Positions 13,674-25,325 of a stretch of DNA of 64,000 nucleotides are shown here, piece after piece; positions within the stretch are counted from its first letter, which is position 1; every line of letters starts with the position of its first letter. The notes under the pieces were generated by a model. That model was not told the origin of the DNA. It saw nothing but the letters and a program-made list of their open reading frames with translations, and searched no databases. Source of the stretch: Metopolophium dirhodum. Taxonomy: Eukaryota; Arthropoda; Insecta; Hemiptera; Aphididae. Made by a program: the position numbers and the translations under genes. The stretch covers positions 11,661,491 to 11,725,490 of the forward strand of contig NC_083564.1 in assembly GCF_019925205.1 (NCBI RefSeq), in the 5' to 3' direction.

Positions 13674-15544
13674 TTTATATGAGCAGTATTCAATTTTGAG
13701 TCTTTTTTATGTACCTATCGTACCTACCTAAATTACCTGAGCCAATCTATCTAGTATCTATTTAACAATTGCTAATTGGTTATTAATAACAATTTTTGGT
13801 TTATGACTTATTTTCCTTTATTGAAAAGTTGTATACCAACACGTTATTAAATTAAACCTCATATGAAATTATTTTAAAAGTTGATAGTGCTTTAACAATA
13901 GTAATATCTAATAATTATTATTACGATCAATAATGTAAATTGTAATATTAATTATCAACGATGTGGACAATTATGAGCACTAATAAAAATTTAAAATAGT
14001 TAGACAACAATTATACCTATATTCTACTTCAACAACAACAATTAAATGTCACAATTTTTAAGAAAACTATAGGTACCTACATTTATATATTATTATATAA
14101 TATATTATAAGACTCCCAACTCCCAGTAACACTATTTAAAAATAAATGAATTAAAATTGTTACAAAAAAATCAACACATCTGTATAGGGTAGGTACTCAT
14201 ATAATAATAATATAATATAATATATATATATAAGTAATAATATACAGCTATATAATATATATTTATTTATATATTTATTAATGATTTATAATTGTCCATT
14301 GCATATTCGATAACATAGTTTTACTTTTTTATAGTAGCCCCCTAACATTTTCCAGGGCGGGCTATTGACCACCCCTTAAATACGCATGACCTTGAATATT
14401 TGTTTTGTTTTTTACTGCATAAAGGACTTGAATTACTTTAATTCTTTTAAGCAACTTTGACATACAGTTTTTATCTTAAAAATTTTAGAGAGAGTAGCAG
14501 TTTTGATTTATGCGTGTTGTATTTATTATATTTGTATCAGTCTATCTACAATTCTAAAATATTCCGTGTGATTTTGTTTGTTTTTTTTTAGGGGAGGGGG
14601 GAATCAAATGTAGTGTAGTAAGTAAAGCACATTTACATTATTTTCACCAAATTATTAACCTAAATTCCTAGTGTGTACTGTATAGTACTATTTCGGTCAA
14701 AAATCTAAACAAATCTACACTAATATGTACCTATATACACATAATTCCATCACTTAATAGATAACACCCAGAAATCAAAAATATAAATATATAATTATGC
14801 CTTCTACAGGATACAAACTTCAACACTATACTGGAAGATATAACCATCTTTATTCTTTAGGACCAAAGTTGGGTATCAAAAGCAATACCAGGTGATTTAT
14901 CAAACATGGGACACTCGTTATTCAAAAAGTATTAATGTTTTTTGAAAATATATTTTTTACTTCGTTTCAACTAGTTTCAAGTCGTTACAAAACAACGTTT
15001 TTACTAAAAATTATGCTCGGCATCTTTTATGAATCTAGTTGGTGCTTTTGAGAGGTATAATAATTGAAAATATATTTTCGAAAGCGTCAGGGAAAAAAAT
15101 AATAATTTTTACGCAAAACAAATTTTTAAAAAATCGATTTTATTGTTTTTGGTTAACTCAAAACTTATAACTGTAGACCCTTGAAATTTTCACCAAATAT
15201 TTACATTAGCATTTTCCATATATGGTAACATTTTTTGAATATTATGTTGACTCTTTTAGACTATTTATAGCGTTGAGAGATTTTTATAAAACTACTGTCG
15301 ACAAAAGCTTTTACACTTAGTAAAAGAGCTTGAAAATTTAATGGAAGGGTCCTTATTAGATGCTTTAACAGCAGTTTAAAAATATTAAAGGTACATAAGC
15401 ACGATTATTTTTTATATGCATTTAAATCAACAAAAAAAGTTCACTGGAATGTTACGCTATTGAATTAGCCATGAGGTATTTTCGATTTTTGTTAATTTTT
15501 TTTTTTTTTAATTTTAAATTAGATTAATTTATACAAGACGTGTG

Positions 15545-15640
15545 CTGAATGACATAACGTTTCCGCTCAGAACCGTTTTTAATATTCTATGATTTATCAT
15601 TAAATTCAAATATAACACATCTATGACAACAATATAGTAA
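15545..15640 (+). repeat. Interspersed repeat copy 1
   Basis: The segment with 'cgctcagaaccg' followed by 'aaattcaaatataacacatc' matches, in the same order, a segment at about 55,580-55,690. A shorter match lies at 29,088-29,165. The upstream 14,990-15,540 portion probably belongs to the same element, because 'ggtgcttttgagag' and its surroundings recur inverted near 20,020. Confidence 0.6.
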
Positions 15641-16376
15641 AGCCACTTGCCACCTTTTTTTTAAAAAAAAGTTTTTTCTTTTTTGAAATACAACACACAG
15701 ATTTGATTTCATCTTCAAAAGCAGAATATTTGTATGAATATTTTGATACATAAAAATCCCATTTAGGATAATTAGGTAGCTTACAAGTTATAAGTATTTA
15801 AAGTTTTGATAAGCGGAGTATCGGCCTTGTACAGGCTGTGAGTATAATAATATAATATAATAATACCTATCGCTGCAGTTGGCAGTAAAATAGTTGCACT
15901 AGTTAGTCGTAATAGAAAGATACGCCATAGCGTTCAATTACCAATAAAAGAAAAAAATTATAATAATATATATAATACATAATATATCGTATTATACTCG
16001 GACCGCAACGACTGATTGTATACCTACACAATCGAATGATCATAAGTCATGACACTTAAACATGTTTCGAGTGTAGGTATATTATGTAGTCTATTATATA
16101 ATAGTAGTTATATAAATTATGATTATTGGAGCTCAGAAAAATCAACTTACGAAGTTAAATAGTATTATTATTATTATTATTAATATATGCACAAAATCCG
16201 GTGGTTATAGGTTAGGTTAGGAGGGTTGGTGAAATAAAATATAAACATAATTAATTATATTAACTGTAATAAAAACAGTCATTTGAAACGTACGTACGAG
16301 GCTCAATATAAATTCCTAAGTAAGCTATTAAACATTAGGTATTAATTAATAATTATTAAAGGTATGATTAATTTAC

Positions 16377-16883
16377 CTGCATAAGTCAACACTACTGTCA
16401 CCACTACAGGTACTTGATGAAGATGAATAATATGATTTTTCAAGTTCTTGATTAGGTTGTTCATTTGTATTACTAATTAAGTTCAAATTAAATTGTATGT
16501 TATAAACAATAAACTATATTACTGTCATAAAGCCCTAGTTATAAATTATAATAAAATATATTATATCAAAAAATTATCAACTTACTTTTTAAAACTCTGT
16601 ATTAGTTTTATTATGTTCAACCATCATTACAGTAGAATGATGAATATTTTTATTTACATTTGTAGTTTTCGGATTTATTGCTAAAATGTTCATTAGGTAT
16701 GATTGAATATTAATTATTAATTCTCATAATATTTTTTTAAAAAAACTTACCATCAGAAAGAGAATCAAAATTAGATGCATCGTTTACTTCCAATTTTATC
16801 TTTTTAGGCGCGGCAAAAAAAGATTTTATAGATCTGACCTTTTTTGTTTTAATGGTCTCATTTTCGATATTGCTTTCTGACAT
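16377..16883 (-). pseudogene. 5' fragment of an unrecognised gene, probably truncated
   Basis: On the minus strand an ATG at 16883 opens a 44-codon exon (16751-16883) ending in a strong GTAAGT donor in phase 1. The peptide starts MSESNIENETIKTKK and contains RSIKSFFAAPKKIK, a basic stretch with a PIP-box-like SFF. A second exon-like segment follows a TTTTAG acceptor at about 16685, but in the continuing phase it meets a stop just before its GTAAGT donor near 16570. A third segment (16377-16472) reads as a Ser-rich acidic peptide (SSSSSTCSGDSSVDLC) with a GTAAAT donor. No downstream exons are visible. Short N-terminal modules of this kind occur ahead of domesticated hAT/ZMYM1-like proteins, but nothing here proves that. 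Confidence 0.45.
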
Positions 16884-17554
16884 GATGAATGACAAAGAGT
16901 AACAAGTACATGTAACAAAACCTATATATTGTATATCGAGGAATAAAATATCTAGGTACTTCGCTACTAGATGTTCCCAGCTAAATTATGAAATTATCTT
17001 TAGTTTATTTAATGTGTTGTACAGAACATGTCACAGATACGTAGTTATTACTTATTATTTATGTGTGTAACAATAGTCATAATATTATTATATTATCCGT
17101 TGACGAAATAATTTTGAACACAGAATAACGACATTTTATCTTTGGCAGGATGAAAGACTGCCTATGAATGTGAGCGCGTTGACATGCGTTGACACAGCGC
17201 CTTGTTTATAATTTGTTATCGAAGTGTATTGATTATTGAAAATATTATTATAATAGGAATCATTTATCACAAAATATTTGTTTTTTCAATTTTTTACATA
17301 CCTACGCGCCTTAAAAATGGCACCGCACTGATGTTTAGAAAAAAATGATTTTTTGAATGTTATTTAGTCATGAATGGAAGCGTTCGAACACTTCTCCAGC
17401 CCCTGAGGTTTTGTAAATATGCACTTAAAACCCCTGTATAGCTCCAAAAATATATTTCTTTAATCTCTACCATGGTCTTATGTTATATAGGTTTTTTATC
17501 TAATTAGTATTTGTGTTTTCTATATTACTTCTGTGTACTCGATGTACCTACTTA

Positions 17555-17832
17555 TAGGATGATGACAATGACTGCAGCGTCGCGTAAGTTTCCACACCAC
17601 CTATATGCTTGTTAAACGAAATTATATCACATGGTCTATGTTGTTTAAAATTATGAGATATTACACGTGGTGCGTTTTTTTTATTTTAGTGTCCCCTGTA
17701 GGCCTAATCCACATCACAAGCCAAAACACGCGAACGCCGGTCGACTACAATAATACTGTAATTTACATAGATCGGTACAGCGAAAACTGTACTACTCTTG
17801 TACAACATTTTTCGTCATTTATACGTCGATAA
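17555..17832 (+). other. Possible small two-exon open frame of unknown nature
   Basis: A candidate exon ending at 17582 (last bases cagcgtcgc) carries a good GTAAGT donor. A tttttattttag acceptor near 17689 starts a GC-richer exon. Joining them in phase 1 gives a 55-codon frame (starts MMTMTAAS, ends FIRR) stopping at 17830-17832. Reading the first segment as an internal exon instead (DDDNDCSVA) gives a different tail (VPCRPNPHHKPKHANAG) with its own stop. The higher CpG content sets it apart from the flanks, but I recognise no family and cannot choose the frame. It may be an orphan gene, part of a longer gene or chance. Confidence 0.25.
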
Positions 17833-19439
17833 ATAAACAAATATCGAATTAGTTGAATAGATTTTAATTTAAAATTTGAACAAAATTAAAACGGTAATAA
17901 CATTAATAAGAAAATTAATAACTATAGGCAGTATACTATTGAGCCAGCATATTATCTATTATTTATTATAATAATAAATATGAATAACTTGTTAGTGTAC
18001 GTGTGTTTATATTATGTTTATGGCCAACACGCGATACAATAAATGAATAGTGAATACCAAGTAGATATAGCTCTATTTACGACCATAGTATTAAAAAAAA
18101 AATCTACTTAACAAGAAATTAACTATCTAAGTCTTCCTGTTTAAAGCTATATTCTAATTCTAGTTAAAATCAGTCAGAGTTAAAAAGTACTTAAGTACTC
18201 ATCTGAATAAAAATAATTGTAATAGCATTATTGATCAAGGTATCATTAAGATAGAAGAGGTGGACCACGTCGTCTAGAATTCTGAACTAGCAATAATTTA
18301 AATAAATACAATTTACTGGCCGGAAAAATATGTAGTAGTCACAATTTAGTATATACTGTTACTGTTTCACCAAAATATTAAAAATATAGGTAGTACATAA
18401 ATATTATACATTTAAAATTATTGTTAATAGATATACAGTGTGGAGGGGAAATTGTACAGGAAATCTTTATAATTTGTGCACCCCTAAATATATTGGTCTA
18501 GTTGGACCTATGAGGAAGTGTATACTGTATATGATATGGCGAAGATAAGGAAAGAGGTCAACAGTATTTCAGAATGTTTGGCATATAAAAGTGAAAATTT
18601 AAAAAGAAATGTAAGGTTAGGGTAGGTAAGTGGAGTGAGGGTAGCAGATATGAGAATGTTAAGTCGAGTGTGTAAGGGACAAAGGAGGATAGTGGCATAT
18701 ATTCAGACCTATAAACTAATGGACAGCGCATTCCACTTCGCCCTGCCATCAATGTACGGGAATCATATAAGAGAAAGAAAGAAGAAAGAAAAGAGAGAAA
18801 GAACATAAAGGGAGTAATCATAGACGTATGAAACTAGTACTGTATTTCCCCCACGTTCTCTTTTCTCTTTTACTCTATATCGTACCCCTGACAGGGATGC
18901 CATTTCAGTTTTAAAATAGGGCTGCCAAGTTTTTTACCAGGCCATATTTTTCTACCACCAGGCCACAGTTATAACAATGCAAATTGAAATGTAGCGATGT
19001 TGGAGTTATTTCTAACCTTACTACTAGGGATGAAAAATAATTAATATTTTAAGTGATAACACTGATAAAAGTATAATATCATTATTCATTAATATACATT
19101 GTCTTTCTATATGTTTAATATCCAAGTATATCTATATGTATATCCTTTTATTTATAAAATATTTTTATCTTATATTAATTATTTTAGTTAATTCAATTTA
19201 ACTGATACATCGGGCATCGGCGCCAGCATGAAATTAAGGCAGGCCAATATGATACGTCGAAAAATAGAGCCACCGATGTATACCCTGTGCTATTCATTAG
19301 TTTATAGGTATATGCATATATTGTAGTACTTCTTGTATTTCCTGTACTTCTTAAATTGCAAAGGCCACTCGACTCTTTGACTGAAACTATACCGGTATCA
19401 GTTTATATAGGTTTACAACCTCGACTTATGGCCTATTGC

Positions 19440-20255
19440 AGTGGCGTCCGCATGGTAGGGGGCTAACGGGCTAAAGCCCCCTCCCCCATTTCCCGTATTA
19501 TTATTAATTTAAAAAATATATTTATCAAGTTTCAACTGTCAACTACAGTAAGGAAGATGTAAATTTCATATATGTCTTACCAGAACGATTTAATTTTTGA
19601 AAAACATTGTATTTGCATATCAATTTTCATAAATTATCTGTACTTTTTCACTAAAAGTATGAAATACCTTGTATTAAATTGTCTAGCCTTAGCTATACAC
19701 ATTTAATATTTTTTAAGTGTTTTGAACTACAAATTCACTGTGGTTTTGACGAAATTTTAATTTTAAATGCTTATAAAAAATAACCATGATGTCTTGTATC
19801 GTTAATATTTTAGGTATAATAAAAACTTACGTATTACATTTTTAAGCTTTTTGACCGGATAAATAATTTTTTATTGACATTTATATAAAAAAAAAATTTT
19901 AATTAATCAAATACAATCCAAGTGAGGACGGTATAACCAAGCTGGTTACCAAACAATTTTAATAAACTTTCATTTTTTTCTCCAATTATTTTAAAAAGCA
20001 CTGAGCATTTTCAATTTCAACCTCCTAAAAGTACCAACTAGATCCAATTTGCTTCCAAAAACATACATCAGGCATCGAAGTTTTTGATCAGAGCATTTTT
20101 TCTATCAGAAAAGTTGAAAAGTTACAAACATTTTAAAATACCTCAAATAAACATCTGAAATTATTAGACTGGACAAAATAAAAATAAAGTTTTAACTAAT
20201 TTTCAAACCCCCCCCCCCCCCCCCCCCCATTGAAAAATCCTGCGTACACCACTAT
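19440..20255. mobile_element. Degraded inverted-repeat element with a poly-C tract
   Basis: The left end reads cagtggcgtccgcatgg. The right end, reverse-complemented, reads tagtggtgtacgcagg, an imperfect match. The internal sequence near 20,020 is an inverted relative of the repeat near 15,030. I found no convincing target-site duplication, so the boundaries are uncertain. Confidence 0.4.
20208..20228 (+). repeat. Homopolymer C tract, 21 bases
   Basis: This is an uninterrupted C run in otherwise AT-rich DNA. Its length is likely to be variable or error-prone in assemblies. Confidence 0.95.
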
Positions 20256-20820
20256 AGGACATAATAAAAATATCGGTAGCATACCAAATGTACGATTAAC
20301 AGAACCAACCCTAATACCCTATGTTGTTACTTTTAATATTAGAGTAAAAACATTAAGTTAAGAACATTACATGCGTCGCTACGTTGGCTATTTGATAATA
20401 TTTTAATATAATTATATAAGTTATGACTTATGATCGTGTAAATAATTACAATTTAAAAATGCTTATAAATGATTAGACAAATCCAAAGCGGCAAAGACAC
20501 ACAAAAAAAAAATAAAAATAATAACTAGTGTACTAAAAAAATTACAAAAAAAATATATTTAATTATTAATATTTAAAGATGTATAACAATATGCAAAACA
20601 AAAAAAAAATGAAAATAAAATTTAGCACAGTACATTATTACTTACACTGTTCCACTTCCACCAAACATCGTATACAATATACATACATCTAAATTCTAAA
20701 TAGTAAATAGTAAATAGTAAATTATCATGACAAATTAAATATATATTAATATATAAAATTATATAAATATAATTTGTAAATTACCGTGTATTCAGCACGA
20801 ATTTTGTACAAAATGTTTTG

Positions 20821-21228
20821 TGGCGGTGTGGCGCACATATCCATAATCCATTATCTACGAACGATGAATGAGTAATCTCCTTGTCACCGCGGCGAACCGT
20901 TAAAATCACGCGCGTCTGTTGGCAGCAGTGCGCACTGACGACCAATTGAGTCTCGGGTACTTTTTCGAACGTTTGGAGTTTGGAATAACGACCAATTATA
21001 ATTTATTCTCTACTCTCTAGTGAAACGAACAAATTGATAAACTGACCACTGACGGGATTTCCATTTTCCATCGGAGACCGGAGTGTCTTGCTTTATACGT
21101 AAAACTGTAAAAGTGTTAAACTCTTAAACGTTGCTTACTGCATTTTGAACATTTATACTTCATTGCCGTAGCCAAAGAGTCTACAGGCGTTTCTGTAGGT
21201 AAGTATTCAAGATAACAAAATCATAACC
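20821..21228 (+). promoter_or_regulatory. Probable TPX2 promoter and 5' UTR region
   Basis: This stretch is richer in G+C and CpG than the DNA on either side and directly precedes the TPX2 start codon at 21229. No TATA box at a convincing distance was seen. A gtaagt at about 21,199 is too close to the ATG to be a plausible donor. The transcription start cannot be fixed from sequence. Confidence 0.4.
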
Positions 21229-24200
21229 ATGAACACGGACGAGTTATTCGAATTTGACGCACCCAAGACGTTCGTCAACCTATACGAGATTGCAAACGCC
21301 AATTACGACGGTGCAGACAGAATTTTTGGTAAGTCCGGCAGGGTATATTTTGCGAGAAATCTTGTAAAGTCATACTTCCTGAAGGAAAACAAAAGGCCTT
21401 TTACTTATAGTATCTATTTTAAACCTATCAAAAATAAGATATTAGGCGATTCGAACTAATTGAAGTGGTCGGCGGCCGTTTGTATCCATTAGTATAAAAT
21501 ATTGTTTAGCAACGAAAATACTAGCAACTAGTAACTTGAGATAATCTTTTAAAATACCCACACAACAATGACAATAATAGACAGGTATATTATATAATAT
21601 AGTTACACAATATAGGCCATTTAACATAGGTAGGTAATTAATATTAGAACCATCACTTTTAGGTGCTGTATAGTTTCAAAACCGATTTAATTTAATTTCT
21701 GGCTAAATAGGTACTAATAATTATAGTTAAATCTTTTAGTTTCAGTGTGTTAAAATAGAGTGGTGACTAGTGCTAAAACATACCACAACTTACTGTTTCT
21801 ATTTTTATTTTTATTTCAGTTTTTTTTTTTATCTACATACTGTAATTTAAATTATAATAATGTTTGTCGTTTAAAGTGTATTAATTTTCATAATGAAATA
21901 TATTGAGGACTAATTAGGTACCTACCTATAATCAATTTTATGTTTTTCTGTTAATCATTATTTTAATTTATACAGTAGTTTCCGCTTAATGTGATTAGTG
22001 ATCACTAGTTTATAGAATTAACCATTTACCTATTGGAATCCAAAAAGACAAACCCAAACCAAATCGTATGTTACAAAAATTAAATATACCTTTTATAAGA
22101 ATCACTACATACTGGATGATTGAATCACTTTTATAAACATTTTTATCGATTTTATAGCTTTTCAAACTGATTATGTTACAACTGGTATAAGTATTAGATA
22201 CCTATACAATTAAATTGTATTTTTAAACTTATTAGTTTATCGATATTTACATCCTGTCGTTAAGTAAAATTGTTGTAGTTCCTGTTCAACAATTTTCTTA
22301 CTTTACACGAAGCAAAAGGAAAGATTTATTTATAAAAAAAAAAATTATTGTTTTGATCATTTGGAAAAATGTTTGCAGAGAGCCATATTAATTTTAAAAA
22401 AGTAAGGACGTAAGCAAATTGATGTAAATGGAAAAATCTCCCACCAAGATGCAACAGTTGGTGTGACTAGGGTAGTAGAGCTTCTAACAGTCATTGGCTG
22501 ATCAAATGCTTGTTAGTTGTTACACAGAGGACAACTACAACTGTGGTCGTGAGCGGAAAATTTGATAACGTGTCCATCACTACTGACATTTTTTTTTCTC
22601 AGAACTAGTACTATCGTTTTTGCATTGGTTTATTAGTATTATTGTGTTTACAGACTGATTTATTTCTTATCTGAAAAATCACATTATTAGTAATTCTAGA
22701 CATTTTTGTCTATTGTGGTAAATTTTCTTTTTAGAGGTTTTGGTACAATTTTTAGTAATAGTACCTATCTATTATAAAATATTTAATAATTTCAAATTCA
22801 TCAATTATAATTCTTTTCTCCTTTTTTTGTTGTTGATTATTTCTCTAGATAGATATTAGTATTACTGAATATTGCTTTACATATTTCTTATATATTTTGA
22901 GAGATTCGGGTACTAACCTAAACATAAGTTTTTGATTAGTAAAAATTTTATTTTTTATTAGATTATGTTGAAAAAATGGAAGGTGCTAAATCTGAACCAA
23001 ATTTGGGGATTGTCAAAAAACCAACAGTGAATGACAATGATGTTCCAGAGGAAAATAAAGAAAATTATTCACCTGATCAGTTTGATGATCGAAATATCAA
23101 GTAAATATTTTACTTTTCAAATCTTTCTTGTATTTTATTAATTGAGATTCAATTGATACTTTATACCTACTTTTTTTGAAATCATTTAGGTACTGCATAA
23201 TTCAATAATTTTTCTTATTTTCAAATTATTGAATTATTCTAATACAATATAAGAATTCACAAATGTATTAAATACCTATATTAAGTTATATTTTAATAGT
23301 TCATTGGCTCATCAGTTAATTCGTTCTGCAAAGAAGTCAAGATCATCAAAATTACATAATAGACACTCAATTACTGTGGAAGGAATTGAACTAGAGTTGC
23401 CGCGGATCAAACATCATGCCATGATTACCAGACTAGATGAATTGGAAAGCACACCTAAATTAGATTTGCGTACTCGTTCTGTTGTTAAATCTGAGTACAA
23501 ATATGAACACATTAAATCAGGTTCGCAAGATAATCTTATATTAGATAAAAGTTCAAAAAAATTCATGAGTATTGCTGAAAAAGTCAGGAATTTCTTCAAC
23601 AACACACCGCCTAGGTTTCATTCTAAACCCACTGTCTCAGCTGGTGAGTCACTTTCATCCGGTGCTCGTTTATAGTCTTCTTGCTTTCTATTAGCCCATA
23701 CAGTTCTGTTGTAGGTAGTTCATACTTATATTTCGTAACAGGTACTTGCTTCATAAAAATATATATGTCACTATTATTACTTTTTGCATTTTTATTATTT
23801 ATTTGGACATTTTTTTGTATGTCAATCATCTAATGCATGCCACAAAATAGTTAAATTTAGTAGTACAGTAATTAAAACATAAAATACCTTAACTGTGATC
23901 GATTTGATAATTTTAACTTGTTTTAGGTTCAAAGGTTTTCAAATCTAGAAGTCTTTTCCCTGGTGCTTTCGAGCCAAGTATTAGCTCAAATAACACTAAT
24001 AACATTATAGAAAATAAACCAACACCACAGTAAGCGCTTTTAATTGAAACATTTTGCATTTTGTTTTTTTTTAATTGGTGTATAATTTAATTTAGGGGAA
24101 GTACTGAAAATAAACAGATTTCTAATAACCTAAACATAAATATTCCTTCAAGCAGTATCAAAGTGGTAATTAAATTAATTGTCATTTTACACTGTATGCT

Positions 24201-24942
24201 ATAAATGTATTATATTATAATTTTTAGCCAAACAAAGCTCAAAAAATAAAAGTTCTCAACTCTCAAGGTGGAGTTCAGGTGGTTGAAAACAAAGAACTTG
24301 CTCATGGTGGTATTAGAGTTCTTGAAAAACAATTGCATACTATTCCAAAACCATTTAGTTTTGAATCTCGTAAATCTGTTGCTGTTAAACCTCAAGTATA
24401 ATAATATTAATAAAAACTAATACTATGAAATAATGACGAGAAATATAATATTTTTTTAATGTTATTTATAGAGTGTGAAAGGTGCAGAGCAACAGTGGTC
24501 ATTTAAAGCCCGTCCTGCTACAGTCTTAAAAAAAAAACCATTTGTTCCAAAGCATGAAAAAAAATATACTGAACCAAAAAATATACGTTTAAATACTGAA
24601 AGACGTGCTCAAGAATGGATGGTTTTTGAACTTGAAATAAAGGAGAAGTTTTCACAGTACGAAGAAAATACAAGAATGGTGATAGTGCTGCTCTATATAT
24701 TATTATTATATTAAACTTAATTTATGATTATTATATTTTAGAGACAAGAAGAAATGAAAAGAAAAGAAATGGATTTGATCAAAAATATGCGACAACAAAC
24801 TATTCATAAACCAGAACCTATCAAAAAATATAAGCCAGTGTTAATAAGAAAATCTGGAAGACCTATTACTGTACCACAAAGCCCAAGGTTTTCAATCCGT
24901 CCAAATAGAAATTGTTTAAATTCCATAAGTGAACAACTTTAG
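21229..24942 (+). CDS. TPX2: TPX2 spindle assembly factor, 8 exons, 443 aa
   Basis: Exons are 21229-21328, 22962-23100, 23300-23643, 23927-24029, 24096-24165, 24228-24395, 24472-24678 and 24742-24942; all have GT-AG borders and consistent phases. The N-terminus (FEFDAPKTFVNL) matches the Aurora-A-binding start of vertebrate TPX2, and IFDYVEKMEG fills the place of its second Aurora-contacting helix. The last two exons carry the TPX2 domain: FKARPATVLKKKPFVPKHEK, then KPEPIKKYKP and ITVPQSPRFSIRP, as in the vertebrate C-terminus that contacts kinesin-5. In other animals TPX2 binds microtubules near chromosomes, activates Aurora A and promotes spindle assembly. The protein is much shorter than human TPX2 (747 aa), mainly through loss of the middle. 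The start codon lies at the beginning of the conserved motif. Confidence 0.95.
21329..22961 (+). other. Intron 1 of TPX2
   Basis: This 1.6-kb intron separates the Aurora-binding exon from the next one; phase 1 is kept (G + AT makes Asp). The 22,400-22,590 segment ('ctacaactgtggtcgtgagcgg') resembles the interior of the inverted-repeat element in the RECQL4 intron near 31,400 and is probably mobile-element debris. Confidence 0.6.
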
Positions 24943-25062
24943 TAAGTTTACTCATACTTAGATAGGGTGTGTATTTGACCAAATAATATTAATCATGAAA
25001 ATATTTATGTTTTATTTTAAAATACTCAATATACATACTCCTATAAAGTACATAGGCTTTAA

Positions 25063-25068
25063 AATAAA
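25063..25068 (+). terminator. Candidate TPX2 polyadenylation signal (AATAAA)
   Basis: An exact AATAAA lies 121 bases past the TPX2 stop codon, just upstream of the SINE-like insertion. The assignment is by motif and position only. Confidence 0.5.
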
Positions 25069-25089
25069 ACAATGAATTAGGGTAGGGGG

Positions 25090-25325
25090 ACAGAGTGGCC
25101 GAGCGGACTAAGACGTCAGTTGTGTAGAGCTACGGGCGGCATTTTTCTTTGGGCAGTCCGCGGTGTCCGGAGAGAGAGGCCGCCATTCCCCACCCGGGCA
25201 TGGCAGATACCTACAGGTACCCACTAGAAAATTCTGCCAAACACAAAAACGTGTTTCCCACCGTAACAGTAACCCTACAGCTAATGGCCTCAGTTGCCGG
25301 GATTAAGACCAATGGAAAAAAAAAC
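25090..25325 (+). mobile_element. tRNA-derived SINE-like element
   Basis: The left part contains gtggccgagcggactaag, which fits the polymerase III A-box region of Ser/Leu-type tRNAs. It is followed by a GC-rich body unlike the flanks and an A-rich 3' tail (about 25,313-25,322). I could not find a clear B-box, so promoter activity is doubtful and the class is tentative. It sits immediately downstream of the TPX2 polyadenylation signal. Confidence 0.5.

Larger units (their letters stand above)
13322..16376. other. 3' flank and repeat-rich intergenic region
   Basis: A likely polyadenylation signal AATAAA for the upstream repeat gene lies at 13668-13673, giving a 3' UTR of about 360 bases. From about 14,900 to 15,640 is a copy of an interspersed repeat that recurs elsewhere in the window. 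A short (ATT)n run lies near 16,155-16,180, and a brief ggttaggttagg string near 16,209. No gene is supported. Confidence 0.6.
17833..20820. other. Repeat-rich intergenic region
   Basis: The region holds an unusual purine-rich plus-strand segment (about 18,500-18,830). From 19,440 to about 20,255 lies a mobile-element-like block with ends resembling an imperfect inverted repeat (cagtggcgtccgcatgg on the left, cctgcgtacaccacta on the right) and a 21-base C run. A further segment near 18,880-18,980 ('agggctgccaag') looks like transposon debris. No gene is supported. Confidence 0.55.
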
